Positions 26,573 through 34,676 of a stretch of DNA of 64,000 bases are shown here, piece after piece; the stretch's first letter is position 1; every line of letters starts with the position of its first letter. The notes under the pieces were generated by a model. That model ran no database searches. It was not told the DNA's origin and saw only the letters and a list, made by a program, of their open reading frames with translations. Source of the DNA: an uncultured Planctomycetota bacterium (GTDB lineage Bacteria; Planctomycetota; Planctomycetia; Pirellulales; Thermoguttaceae); contig CADACS010000001.1 in assembly GCA_902786505.1 (NCBI GenBank), forward strand, positions 62,001 to 126,000, in the 5' to 3' direction. The translations under genes were made by a program, and so were the position numbers.

Positions 26573-27415
26573 CTACCTTTCGGGTAGTTCGAGCCCCATT
26601 TCCGCCATGAGGAGCTGGAGATCCTCCCACGCCTGTTTCTTTGCGGGCGGGTTTCTCAGCAGGTAGGCGGGGTGGTACGTGCAGACGACCTTCGCGCCGT
26701 TGTATTCGTGGACTTTTCCGCGCATTTTTCCGATCGGCAGCTCGGAATGCAGAAGATTCGTCGCGGCGATCGAGCCGAGGCAGCAGATGAACTTCGGCTT
26801 AATGATTTCGAGCGTCGCGTCGAGGAAGGGCCGGCAGGCGTTCGCTTCCTCTTTTTCCGGATTGCGGTTTTGCGGAGGCCGGCACCGCACAATATTGCAG
26901 ATAAAGACGGAGCTGCGCTTAATTCCCATGCCCTTTTCGATCATGTCGGTGAGGAGCTGACCGCTGCGCCCGACGAACGGCTTGCCCTGCAGATCTTCCT
27001 CGGCGCCGGGGCCCTCGCCGATAAAGCACAGTTCCGCGTACGGATTGCCGGTTCCGAAGACCGTCTGCGTGCGGTTCGCGACAAGCTTGGGGCACAAGGC
27101 GCACTTCGCGACCTGCGCGGCCAGCTCGGTCAGTTTGGCCGCGCGCCCTTCCGGATCGGACTCGGCCGTAATCGCCGGGGCGCTCTCCGGGCCGCGAATC
27201 GGAACGACGGGCGCGGCGCGGCGCGCCGGTTTGGGCGCCGGCGCGGCAGTTCGCGCGTGCTTGGCGCGTTCGGCGGACTCCGGCGCGTTCTCCGGCGGCT
27301 GTTTCGCCCCCTTTGCCTCGTCGCCGCGATAAAAATCCTTAACGCCCGCGCGGCCGAGATCCTCGAGATACTCGGAGAGATAGTAGTTCAGCGACGTTTT
27401 CGACAGTTTCTTCAT
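26573..27415 (-). CDS. Uracil-DNA glycosylase family 4/5 (Fe-S)
   Basis: This enzyme removes uracil from DNA in base-excision repair. The catalytic half begins at about residue 95 and has CALCPKL, a classical start for family 4 proteins, followed by the [23 protein letters not shown] block (active-site motif I) and [13 protein letters not shown]. Cys residues at CALC and in ICNIVRC...ACRPFLD supply the [4Fe-4S] ligands. The motif HPAYLLR near residue 250 is the usual HPxYxxR block. The N-terminal 90 residues are Ala/Pro/Lys-rich and disordered, longer than usual. The start ATG at 27415 has AAGGAAAA 10 bases upstream. Family 4 enzymes are found mainly in anaerobes and thermophiles. Confidence 0.9.
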   Translation of the reverse strand: MKKLSKTSLNYYLSEYLEDLGRAGVKDFYRGDEAKGAKQPPENAPESAERAKHARTAAPAPKPARRAAPVVPIRGPESAPAITAESDPEGRAAKLTELAAQVAKCALCPKLVANRTQTVFGTGNPYAELCFIGEGPGAEEDLQGKPFVGRSGQLLTDMIEKGMGIKRSSVFICNIVRCRPPQNRNPEKEEANACRPFLDATLEIIKPKFICCLGSIAATNLLHSELPIGKMRGKVHEYNGAKVVCTYHPAYLLRNPPAKKQAWEDLQLLMAEMGLELPER

Positions 27416-27490
27416 AGGGAATTTTCCTTATTCGCGGGACGAAGCTCGGTCCGGATTCCGCGCGCCTCACGGACGGAACGGGCGCCCTAT

Positions 27491-27518
27491 ATTATAGACA
27501 GGGCGCGCCGGATAGCAA
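27491..27518 (-). promoter_or_regulatory. Promoter of the uracil-DNA glycosylase gene
   Basis: On the minus strand TTGCTA (27518-27513), 16-base spacer, TATAAT (27496-27491). Transcription would start about 70 bases before the ATG at 27415. Confidence 0.5.
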
Positions 27519-27534
27519 CATGAGCCGAGCCAAT

Positions 27535-27571
27535 AAAAAAACGCGCGGCGAACAAAACGCTCGCCGCGCGT
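27535..27571 (-). terminator. Rho-independent terminator after csrA
   Basis: Arms 27541-27551 and 27561-27571 (ACGCGCGGCGA/TCGCCGCGCGT) form an 11-base perfect hairpin. The A-run at 27535-27541 is a U-tract in the minus-strand transcript. The csrA stop is 38 bases upstream in transcription order. Confidence 0.85.
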
Positions 27572-27608
27572 TATACGGTTTCGTCCGCCGAAACGGCTGA
27601 ATCCGGTT

Positions 27609-27866
27609 TTATCGAAGTTTGAACTCGTAATCCGCGGAACACGGTTTCATAGCTTCGGGTCTGCGCGGGCGGTATTCGCCGCGCGCCATAGACGGTTCGG
27701 CGTTCTCGCGCTGAATCGCTTCGTAGATCTCCTGGCGGTGCACCGGCACGTTGGCGGGCGCCTCGATTCCGAGACGGATGCGATCCCCTCGAACGTCGAC
27801 GATTGTTACGACAATGTCGTCGCCGATATAGATGCTCTGATCCTTATATCTTGATAAAACAAGCAT
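27609..27866 (-). CDS. csrA: Carbon storage regulator CsrA
   Basis: CsrA binds GGA motifs in mRNA leaders and controls translation and stability; with FliW it governs flagellin in many bacteria. The 85-aa product has the full beta1-beta5 domain: MLVLSRYKDQSIYIGDDIVVTIVDVRGDRIRLGIEAPANVPVHRQEIYEAI, with the conserved LVLSR-GxxIxIG, RLGI-AP and VHRxEIY positions. A C-terminal extension of about 30 residues, rich in Arg and Pro, lengthens it beyond the usual 60-70. The ATG at 27866 has AAGGAG 8 bases upstream. A terminator follows. FlgM at 14.4 kb is the only other flagellum-linked gene seen. Confidence 0.94.
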   Translation of the reverse strand: MLVLSRYKDQSIYIGDDIVVTIVDVRGDRIRLGIEAPANVPVHRQEIYEAIQRENAEPSMARGEYRPRRPEAMKPCSADYEFKLR

Positions 27867-28760
27867 AGTAACTGCTCCTTCTTGTACTATTTAGCGTTCG
27901 AGCGTTCCTGACGCGGCAATACCCGAGACGCGGGAAACTGTCGGAAGGAAGCCGACGTTCCTCAAGCCAAGACCGCCATGCGTATTTCGGGGGCGGGACC
28001 GCTCGCGGAGACTCCGTCAACCGCGTCGTTCGTCTGACTTTCCGGAACGCGTTCGTCGAATTGTAGTTGCGTTTCTGCAATAGAGTACGCGAACAATCAA
28101 ATAAATTTACGGAAAAAATAAAAATAAACTTAGATTGTTCAGTAAACGTCTTGTAAAAACGCCTCCTCGACGCCGCTCAACGGCTACGTATTGGAGATCT
28201 GCGCGTCCGGCGCGAACGTGATCCTTGCGCGCTTAGCGTACAGCGCGCTTACAGCGTCCGCGCCTTCCGGAACGCCGCTCCGACGGGAATCGAAACGGCG
28301 GTTCTTATGCGCATATCCGTCGCGCCGCGCATGAAAAAATCTTCCGCGCGGCGCTTTCATTTCGACAGGCAAAGAATCGACGATTCGCGCAAACTCATAT
28401 CACAAAAAAGGCTGTTCACACGGGAAAACGTCGCGTTTGCTTCCGCTTTGTATCCTGTGTAACGCAAGGGAAGATTGTAGCGGTTATGCGCAAGAACGAA
28501 ACTTGTTCTTTCGGTATGATAATGGCGTTGTGAACGCAACGAAAAATTGCGATTTGACTTTTGTCGCAAAAGAATCGGATAGTCTAAAGTCATTGTTTGA
28601 ATAGATTGCTAAATGTTTTACGGTTGGTCAAAACAAAAGAGTTCTGACGCTTATAACGGTCGGTAAAAATATACGGCCAAAAGTGGGCGTTCGCCTTTTC
28701 GTTTTTTTTGTAAATCTTTAATTTATCATCATTTTTTCAGGGATTTTTACATTCAGACTC
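27867..28760. other. Long AT-rich stretch without a recognisable gene
   Basis: About 900 bases between csrA and the 28870 lipoprotein. It is more AT-rich than the genes around it, especially 28080-28140 and 28590-28760. An 8-base inverted repeat, GAACAATC at 28091-28098 with GATTGTTC at 28133-28140, encloses an A-rich loop of 34 bases. Two small minus-strand frames (28184-28372, 28357-28593) lack ribosome sites and look like shadow frames. I find no tRNA-, tmRNA- or RNase P-like core. It could be a long leader, an unannotated RNA gene, or decayed DNA. Confidence 0.4.
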
Positions 28761-28789
28761 TTTATTTCTCTTTGCCTACAGATTATAAT
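28761..28789 (+). promoter_or_regulatory. Candidate promoter of the repeat-rich lipoprotein gene
   Basis: TTTATT (28761-28766), 17-base spacer, perfect TATAAT (28784-28789). The -35 is weak. The leader to ATG 28870 would be about 75 bases. Confidence 0.45.
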
Positions 28790-28869
28790 TAGAACGTCAA
28801 CATGCGCGGACCCTTTTTGGATTAGTTTCCACAGAGAGATTCGCGCTTAGTCTTGAGGACGACAAACAC

Positions 28870-30081
28870 ATGAAGAAGGCGAAAGATCTCGGAGCGGTCT
28901 CTCGGGACCGACGTTCCCTTTTCCTCTTGGGCGCTGCGTTCGCCGCGTTCTGTTTATCGCTCGCGGTCGGTTGCGCTACGGTACGACCGAATACGCCCAC
29001 CCAGTTTGAATGCCGATCGCAGGATTGCCATTATCATTATGAGATTGGCAGCGACGGAACTATTACGAGCAGCGACGCCAGCGACGGCGTGAAACCGGCG
29101 ACGCTCAATCCGGACGGCACGTGGGGGCCGCAGACGCCCGATGCGGCCGTGCCCGCGGAGACCGCCGCTAAGGTCGATCAAACGGCGCAAGACGCGCACA
29201 ACGTCGCGCGCGCCGAGACTCCGGCCGAGCAGTTCCGTCAAGGCGAGACGGCGGTTACGCCCCTTGGCGACTGCGCCGCGCCGAACGAAAAAGTTAAGGT
29301 AGACGTATGCGCCGCCGACAGTGTGTCGTCGGATCCCGCCGCGAATAAGCCGGAACTCAATCCGTCGACCAGTCAGGGCGATCCGCTGCCCACGCAGGCC
29401 GCGCCCGCCGCGACCGAGGCCGCTCCCGCCGCGACCGAGGCCGCTCCCGCCGACGCGGCTCCTGCGCCTGCCGCGACCGAGGCCGCTCCCGCCGACGCCG
29501 CTCCGGCTCCTGCCGCGACCGAGGCCGCTCCTGCCGAATCCGCGCCGGCTCCTGTTGCGACCGAGGCCGCTCCCGCCGAATCTGCGCCGAATACCGGCAT
29601 GGCCGGCGATTCGACCGTCGCCGCGGAAGCGCAGAACGACGCGAACGCGCAGCAGTCGTTCCCGCCCGCCGAGAACAACGGCGTTATTTATCCTGACGCC
29701 GGCGCCTCCGACGCAAATCCGTCCGACGCCGAAAAGTCCGACGACGACCGTTTCGTTAACTACAATCCCCGCAACGGCGCGCGGCTGACCGGCGTTTCCC
29801 AGAAGAAAGGCCGAACGGTCCAGTTCAAGAATTCGGTAACGACCGCGAAAAGCTCCCCTGTGAACGGAAAACCGGAACTCGTTCCGACGACCGGCGCCGT
29901 CTACTATGCGTCGCGGCCTCTTCCGGCTCAGGCGCCCGCCCCGAGATACGCCGGCCCCGGCAAGCCCGCCGCCGCGCGCACGCTCAATGAAGCGCGCATG
30001 ACCGCGCCTCAGAGCGGCGTTAAGAGCGACCGCAATCCGCAGGGACTGCCCGTTCTGGACGCGAGCCAAGGGCGCAGATAA
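28870..30081 (+). CDS. Repeat-rich lipoprotein
   Basis: The 403-aa product has a lipoprotein signal (RRSLFLLGAAFAAFCLSLAVGC, Cys at about residue 35). The next region contains a Cys-His pair in ECRSQDCHYHYEI. A low-complexity central domain (about residues 177-240) is made of tandem 14-residue repeats rich in Ala, Pro, Thr and Glu (AATEAAPADAAPAP-type units). The C-terminal part is positively charged and includes NPRNGARLTG and Pro-rich stretches. Such repeats are typical of surface-exposed stalks or spacers that hold a domain away from the membrane. There is no recognisable enzyme domain. GAGGA is about 12 bases upstream of the ATG. A strong terminator follows. Confidence 0.75.
   Translation: MKKAKDLGAVSRDRRSLFLLGAAFAAFCLSLAVGCATVRPNTPTQFECRSQDCHYHYEIGSDGTITSSDASDGVKPATLNPDGTWGPQTPDAAVPAETAAKVDQTAQDAHNVARAETPAEQFRQGETAVTPLGDCAAPNEKVKVDVCAADSVSSDPAANKPELNPSTSQGDPLPTQAAPAATEAAPAATEAAPADAAPAPAATEAAPADAAPAPAATEAAPAESAPAPVATEAAPAESAPNTGMAGDSTVAAEAQNDANAQQSFPPAENNGVIYPDAGASDANPSDAEKSDDDRFVNYNPRNGARLTGVSQKKGRTVQFKNSVTTAKSSPVNGKPELVPTTGAVYYASRPLPAQAPAPRYAGPGKPAAARTLNEARMTAPQSGVKSDRNPQGLPVLDASQGRR
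29397..29590 (+). repeat. Tandem 42-bp repeat within lipoprotein gene
   Basis: The core unit is about 42 bases (GCGACCGAGGCCGCTCC plus variable half), encoding AATEAAPADAAPAP-type 14-mers. About four full units plus short 21-base half-units are visible, with third-base differences between copies, so some divergence has occurred. Such arrays expand or contract by slippage and recombination, and a MAG assembly may have collapsed it. Confidence 0.85.
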
Positions 30082-30126
30082 GCCGATTTCGTTCGGCGCC
30101 GCGCAACCCGCGATCCGAACGCGCAT

Positions 30127-30166
30127 AAAAAAAGGCCCCGCGATGATTACGTCGCGGGGCTTTTTT
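30127..30166. terminator. Bidirectional terminator between lipoprotein and TlpA-like gene
   Basis: GCCCCGCGA (30135-30143) pairs with TCGCGGGGC (30152-30160), loop TGATTACG. An A-run precedes it and six T follow, so it can end transcripts from either side. Confidence 0.9.
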
Positions 30167-30204
30167 CGTTCTCTGGCGAACGCTGTTTTTTCCGGCGCGC
30201 CCGA

Positions 30205-31455
30205 TTATTTATCGGGGCTGGCGACGCGCTGGCTGAAGTCGGTCGCGGGGTCCCAACCGAGCGGCTCGACGTCGGGGAAGAGCTCTTTGAGGGCGTCGGC
30301 CAGTTTGCATCCTCGCGCGTCGGTCATAACGACTTTCCCGTCGCGCCCGACGAGAATCATCTCCGGCACGCCGTTAATCGAGTAGTATTCGTAAAGCCCT
30401 TTGTATCCGGCTTCTTCCGATTTCTTCTGCGACGTCATGGGCCACGGAATCTCGTTGTCGACGAGGAACTTTTTGAGCGCGTCGAGATCCTGATCGATAC
30501 TGTACCCGATAATATCCAAGCCCGCGGCGTGATATTTTTCATAGACCTCTTTCAGACGCGGAATTTCGCGCCGGCACGGGCCGCACCACGTCGCCCAGAC
30601 TTCAATGAGGACGACTTTATTCTCGTGTTCTTTCCAGTCGAACTTTTTGGTAAATTCGTCTCCGTCAAGCTCCATCGCCTCAAAATAAGGCGCTTCGCCG
30701 ACCATTCGTGCGTATCGGCGCAGTCCGAGCGTCTTCTGAATCGGCTTAACGAGCGCGGGCTTGCCGGACGCCTCAAACGATTCGCACATGGCGTCGAGCG
30801 CTTCTTCGCCGAGTTCGGGCGAAAAGGTTCGGACCGTCGTTACGATACTGTTAGTCGTTTCGCCGAATTCGGGCACGGCGAGCGCGAACGTAACAGCGTC
30901 CCCTATAATACTGACGAATTCGCCGTCCCGTTCGGCCTCCGGAAGCGCGAGCGCGCGCTTGAGGCGGACGCTGAACTGCTGCTTAACGTAAGCTAAGAAA
31001 ATTTTAAGCGTTTCGTCGGTTTGGCCTTCGGCGTACTCTTTTCCCGCTTGCGCGGCCTCGCGCGTAAGCTCGTTGAATTTTTCGCCGAATCCGCCGTTCT
31101 TTTCCGCCTCGTTGAGCGCGTAGCTGCCAAGAATGCCCGCGAACTGCTCCGAGTACTGAAGTCTCTCTTCGGACGTAAGCTCTAATTTCAAGAGCGCTTT
31201 GGTCGATTTGTAGTATCCTTCCGCGGTCGCGTTCCAGAACGCTTCTTCGTTCGCGGCGGCCGCGTTACCCCACGTTTCAAGGTCTTCCTGATACTTAACG
31301 AGCGCCGCTTTGTCCTTTTCGTCGGGATATTTCGGCGGCTCCGGCTGCGCGAAGGCGGCCGGGCTTAGCGCGGCGCAGAAGGAGAAGAGCAGGAGAACGC
31401 GGAGAGACCGCGCAAGAACGCGCGCGGCGCGCGTCGGGGTCGCGTGATGCGTCAT
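30205..31455 (-). CDS. Exported TlpA-like thioredoxin-family protein
   Basis: The 416-aa protein has an N-terminal signal peptide (LRVLLLFSFCAALSPAAFAQ). An all-helical domain of about 200 residues follows, then a TlpA/ResA-type thioredoxin domain starting near residue 250. The redox-active WCGPC places its two Cys at residues 291 and 294, and the cis-Pro segment is in INGVPEMILVGRDGKV. TlpA-like proteins reduce apocytochrome thiols or envelope disulfides. A split-Soret cytochrome is encoded elsewhere in the window (6150-6983), which makes a cytochrome-maturation role plausible, but no heme-lyase genes are adjacent. The helical part has no assigned function. Confidence 0.85.
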   Translation of the reverse strand: MTHHATPTRAARVLARSLRVLLLFSFCAALSPAAFAQPEPPKYPDEKDKAALVKYQEDLETWGNAAAANEEAFWNATAEGYYKSTKALLKLELTSEERLQYSEQFAGILGSYALNEAEKNGGFGEKFNELTREAAQAGKEYAEGQTDETLKIFLAYVKQQFSVRLKRALALPEAERDGEFVSIIGDAVTFALAVPEFGETTNSIVTTVRTFSPELGEEALDAMCESFEASGKPALVKPIQKTLGLRRYARMVGEAPYFEAMELDGDEFTKKFDWKEHENKVVLIEVWATWCGPCRREIPRLKEVYEKYHAAGLDIIGYSIDQDLDALKKFLVDNEIPWPMTSQKKSEEAGYKGLYEYYSINGVPEMILVGRDGKVVMTDARGCKLADALKELFPDVEPLGWDPATDFSQRVASPDK

Positions 31456-31500
31456 TTTTCTTCTTTCTTTACGGTTTTCCGGACAGGCGCGCCACCGCTG

Positions 31501-32055
31501 TCAGAACGGATTGTGCACGTCGATCGAGCCGCCCGGAAAAGGTTCTTGCGTCAGTTCATAGTACATGGGGTAGTCGGACTGCATGTGAATCGGCAGTTCC
31601 CGATCGCGCCACATAATCATCGGGTCGTACGGGAGCTTCCAGCCGAGCCGGCTGTAGAATTGCACGAGCGGCTCGCGGCAGAACAGAATGGCGTAGAGGT
31701 ATCCGATTCTGCGCGATTCGTCGAGCGCCATGTCAATGAGTTTGCGCGCGAGCCCTTCGCCGCGCCGGCTGGGCGCGACCGAGACGCCCTGCACGCTGGC
31801 GACCGGATACCGGCAGTTCCACTCGGTCGAGATCGTGCGCTCGACAATGGCGACGTGCCCGGCGATCGCGCCGTTCTTATTGGTTGCGAGCACGGTAAAG
31901 ATCGGCTTGGCGTCGTGCCAGGTCCGGCGCGTCCTGAAGATCGACTCCCAGTTGGGAAAGAGCTCGCAGAGGAACGCGCGCAGCTTGGCGTCGAGCGCCT
32001 CGTCGACCTCGAATTCAGGGATGATTGCGACGGATATTTGTTCTTCAGACGGCAT
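31501..32055 (-). CDS. GNAT-family N-acetyltransferase
   Basis: The 184-aa protein has a GNAT fold: VQGVSVAPSRRGEGLARKLIDMALDESRRIGY holds the acetyl-CoA binding motif A (R/Q-x-x-G-x-G/A, here RRGEGLA) and the following helix. The final strands are AILFCREPLVQFYSRLGWKLPYD. The C-terminus (ELTQEPFPGGSIDVHNPF) is similar to the NodA/aminoglycoside acetyltransferase subgroup. The substrate is unknown. The ATG at 32055 has AGGAAG upstream. It may be read with the TlpA-like gene 45 bases downstream on the same strand. Confidence 0.8.
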   Translation of the reverse strand: MPSEEQISVAIIPEFEVDEALDAKLRAFLCELFPNWESIFRTRRTWHDAKPIFTVLATNKNGAIAGHVAIVERTISTEWNCRYPVASVQGVSVAPSRRGEGLARKLIDMALDESRRIGYLYAILFCREPLVQFYSRLGWKLPYDPMIMWRDRELPIHMQSDYPMYYELTQEPFPGGSIDVHNPF

Positions 32056-32451
32056 AACGGCTTCCTGTTCGTCGGTCTGTTTAGCGAACCGCGAGCGCGA
32101 TTCGTAAAAAGACGCAAACGCCCCGCGCGCAAACCGCTTGCCGGGACGCCGACAATTTTACGCTGATTGTACTTGCTTTGACAATTAAAAAAAGAGGAAA
32201 TCGGGTTTTTTTCGCGTTTGCGCGCAAGTCGGCCGTTTTCCGCGCGCTCCCGCGTTCGCGCGCATGCCGGCAAAAATTGAAAATCGGAACCGCCCGCCGG
32301 ATTTTATTGGAATTATCGGACCGTTCGATTGATCTCATAGGAACGCCGAATCCGCCGCGCAATCGTTGGAATCAGGCGCTTCTCGCGCCCGGTTTTTGCG
32401 GAAAATGCGCTTTTTTATCGCAAAAAGAGCGCGGGCGACTCAAAATGACGC
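32056..32451. other. Gene-free intergenic region
   Basis: About 400 bases between the divergent GNAT and ferredoxin genes. Sequence is mixed AT/GC with several T-runs. No open frame with a ribosome site and no clear RNA gene was seen. The ferredoxin promoter lies at its right edge. Confidence 0.5.
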
Positions 32452-32523
32452 TTGATTTTATCGCGCAATAGGGGTATTATTAACCCTCGGATTAGCCGCG
32501 AAGGTTATTATTTTTTTCGCGGC
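32452..32523 (+). promoter_or_regulatory. Promoter and leader hairpin of the ferredoxin gene
   Basis: TTGATT (32452-32457), a 17-base spacer and TATTAT (32475-32480) form a good sigma-70-type promoter, with start near 32488. Just inside the leader, GCCGCGAA (32495-32502) and TTCGCGGC (32516-32523) form a perfect 8-base hairpin with a T/A loop, which could stabilise the mRNA. The leader is about 195 bases. Confidence 0.6.
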
Positions 32524-32683
32524 GACGCCGGCGTTTAGCCGTTCGCGAACAAAGAGACGAACACGTCCAGCGCAAGAAAGACGCGCGCGGCGGAATGCGG
32601 CGGACCCAGTTTTTACGCGTTTTTCCGGAAGCAAACTTCTCGGATTCGCGCCCGTTCGAGTAATTTTTCATAGGAGAAGAAAA

Positions 32684-32854
32684 ATGGCTGCTGTAGTTGA
32701 TCAAAATACGTGCGTCGCCTGCGGCGCGTGCGCCGGCGAATGCCCTTGCGGCGCGATTACGATTGAAGATTTTGCCGTCGTCGACGCCGAAGCGTGCGCC
32801 TGCTGCGGCGCGTGCGCCGACGCGTGCCCCTGCGGCGCGATTACCGTCGAATGA
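32684..32854 (+). CDS. 2[4Fe-4S] ferredoxin, 56 aa
   Basis: The ATG at 32684 (AGGAGA 9 bases upstream) to TGA at 32852-32854 encodes a 56-residue clostridial-type ferredoxin. Two clusters, CVACGACAGECPCG (from residue 9) and CACCGACADACPCG (from residue 38), each have the CxxCxxC plus CP pattern that binds one cluster. The two halves are an internal duplication. There are 11 Cys, three more than the 8 needed: one extra before each glycine of CPCG, and one more inside the second motif. Such ferredoxins serve low-potential electron transfer. It is an isolated gene between GNAT and the DUF1232-hydrolase gene. Confidence 0.93.
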   Translation: MAAVVDQNTCVACGACAGECPCGAITIEDFAVVDAEACACCGACADACPCGAITVE

Positions 32855-33043
32855 CGGCCGTCCGGCAAATTCCGTTTCGCGTCTGACTCGGTCAGAATTT
32901 CGCGAAACACGCTGTGTTCCCGACGCGCGGCTTAGCGCTAGCGTCGGGTTGTTCTATATAATGCGGCGTCGATTTCCGGCGCGCCGCGCTCCGTTTGCGC
33001 GCCGCCGTTGCAGACGCCGTTCCCTCTTTTAACGGATATTTCC

Positions 33044-34423
33044 ATGAGCGAAGCCGATTCCTCCGACGTTGGAAATTCCCCCGATTGCGGCTGCGACGGG
33101 GGAAAAGCTTCTGTTCCCGATAGGTTTTCGTCCTGCGCCATAGCGAAGTTTCTCAACGAGATTCGTTCGCGCTCGTCCGACGGCGTCGATCTCAACGCGC
33201 TTGAAAAGGCGGAAGAGACGTTCGACGCGTCCCTTCAGTCGAAAGCGGAAGGGATGCTCGACGGCAAACTTCAGGAGGCGCTGGAGATCGCCGACGATCC
33301 CAACGAGGTCGCCTCCCTTCTGGATTCTCTCAAAAATTGGATCGAGCGGTTTGCGCAGAAACTTCGTCCGAGCGCGTTCGAAGGTCTCACGACGGTCTTT
33401 CGCATGATGAGCGCGACGCTTTCCGGCGAATATACGGGCTTTTCGAAATCGTCTTTTGTCGCGCTCGTCGGGTGCGCGCTCTACTGCGTGTCGCCGATCG
33501 ACGTCATACCGGACGCGATTCCCATTTTCGGCCTTGTCGACGACGCCTTTATTCTCGGCCTGACGCTCAAAAAGATCGCAAGCGAACTCGAGACGTTCCG
33601 GAGATGGGAGCGGCTCAAGTCGGCGCGTTCGATCCTCGCGTGCTATCTCCCTTACTTTAACGACGTCAAGCGCGTTATTCTCGCGCCCGGCTGGCTCTCG
33701 GAAGACGACGACTGTTCCGACGTTATCGAAACGCTGCGCCCGGTCTATCCGAACGCGGCGTTTGAGCGGTTCTCCTGGCTTTCGAATAAGCCGTGGCAGG
33801 ACGCGCGCGATTATATCGACGGTCAGGGCGCGCGCGATCTGCTCAACTTTGTCCGCGAAGGGGGCGACATGGCGACCGTCGCGCTCGTCGGCCATTCGCT
33901 CGGCGCGCGGCTCGTCGTTCGGGCGCTCGCGCGGCTCGCCGAAGAGTCGCCGAAGAAGCCCTTCTGGGCGCGCAAGCCGTCGAACCGAATCGGGCAGGCG
34001 TTTTTGCTCGGCGCAGCGATCGACGCGGACGACCCGGATCTGAAATTGGCGACCGGCGGCGTCAACGCGCCCCTATGCAATTTCTTCAATCGCGCCGACC
34101 GCGTCTTGAGCTACGTCTACCGCATCGCGGAACAGAAGACGCCGCTCGGTCTGTCGGGCAATTCGGAGCTTCGCGACAACTACTACGACTGCGTGCTTTC
34201 GGGCCACGAGGAATACTGGCTCAGCGCGGTCGGGAACGTCGGGTCTATCCTGTCGCTCCTTCAGTCGAAGACGCTTATTTCCAAATTCTCGCTCGCCGAA
34301 TGCGCGGCGGCCGGACTTCCGGAATACGGCCGGCATGAGTTCGATCTCTACGCGCGGTTCTTCCGGGAATCGGTCGTCTTGCCCGATGAAACCCAGACGG
34401 ACGGCGCCGCCGAGCCCGCCTGA
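33044..34423 (+). CDS. DUF1232 (YkvA-like) domain fused to an alpha/beta hydrolase
   Basis: The ATG at 33044 gives 459 aa. Residues 1-100 are a helical, charged N-terminal region. Around residues 135-185 is the DUF1232 pattern: VALVGCALYCVSPIDVIPDAIPIFGLVDDAFILGLTLK, with the SPIDxIPD core seen in YkvA-type membrane-associated proteins. The second half has an alpha/beta hydrolase nucleophile elbow, GHSLGAR, near residue 285, resembling the DUF726/lipase-like group, with possible acid and His in DADDPD and the C-terminal GHEEYW segments. The fusion of a DUF1232 segment and a hydrolase is unusual; the substrate is unknown. It is read from the same direction as the ferredoxin and is followed by a terminator. 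Confidence 0.7.
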   Translation: MSEADSSDVGNSPDCGCDGGKASVPDRFSSCAIAKFLNEIRSRSSDGVDLNALEKAEETFDASLQSKAEGMLDGKLQEALEIADDPNEVASLLDSLKNWIERFAQKLRPSAFEGLTTVFRMMSATLSGEYTGFSKSSFVALVGCALYCVSPIDVIPDAIPIFGLVDDAFILGLTLKKIASELETFRRWERLKSARSILACYLPYFNDVKRVILAPGWLSEDDDCSDVIETLRPVYPNAAFERFSWLSNKPWQDARDYIDGQGARDLLNFVREGGDMATVALVGHSLGARLVVRALARLAEESPKKPFWARKPSNRIGQAFLLGAAIDADDPDLKLATGGVNAPLCNFFNRADRVLSYVYRIAEQKTPLGLSGNSELRDNYYDCVLSGHEEYWLSAVGNVGSILSLLQSKTLISKFSLAECAAAGLPEYGRHEFDLYARFFRESVVLPDETQTDGAAEPA

Positions 34424-34495
34424 TTGGCAAAGTTTCCCGAGCCGCGACCAACAACTTCAAACGCGCCGTGGCGTCTGTCCGGACGTTCCCGTTCG

Positions 34496-34526
34496 CCGCC
34501 TTTTTCCCTGAAAAAGGCGGTTTTTT
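34496..34526 (+). terminator. Rho-independent terminator after the DUF1232-hydrolase gene
   Basis: CCGCCTTTTTC (34496-34506) and GAAAAAGGCGG (34510-34520) are perfect 11-base arms with a 3-base loop, followed by six T. It isolates the MoxR gene from upstream transcription. Confidence 0.9.
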
Positions 34527-34567
34527 GCCTTCTCGCGCGCTTTTTTCTCTCTTTTTTTACGGGCGTC

Positions 34568-34596
34568 TTGAAATTCCGTTTCGTTAATGATAAAAT
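34568..34596 (+). promoter_or_regulatory. Sigma-70-type promoter of the MoxR gene
   Basis: TTGAAA (34568-34573), 17-base spacer, TAAAAT (34591-34596). Transcription would start near 34603, about 74 bases before the GTG at 34677. Confidence 0.75.
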
Positions 34597-34676
34597 AGAC
34601 AAAGTAAGCGGCGCAGCTGTTGCGCGCTCTTGTAAGTTTTATGTTCTATAAAGATACAGAAACGGAGGGTAGGGAC

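Noticed and set aside
27844-28080. 78-codon minus-strand frame overlapping the csrA start
   Set aside because: It overlaps csrA and the csrA ribosome site and has no family features.
28184-28593. Small minus-strand frames of 62 and 78 codons
   Set aside because: No ribosome site, overlapping each other, and composition unlike real genes of this genome.
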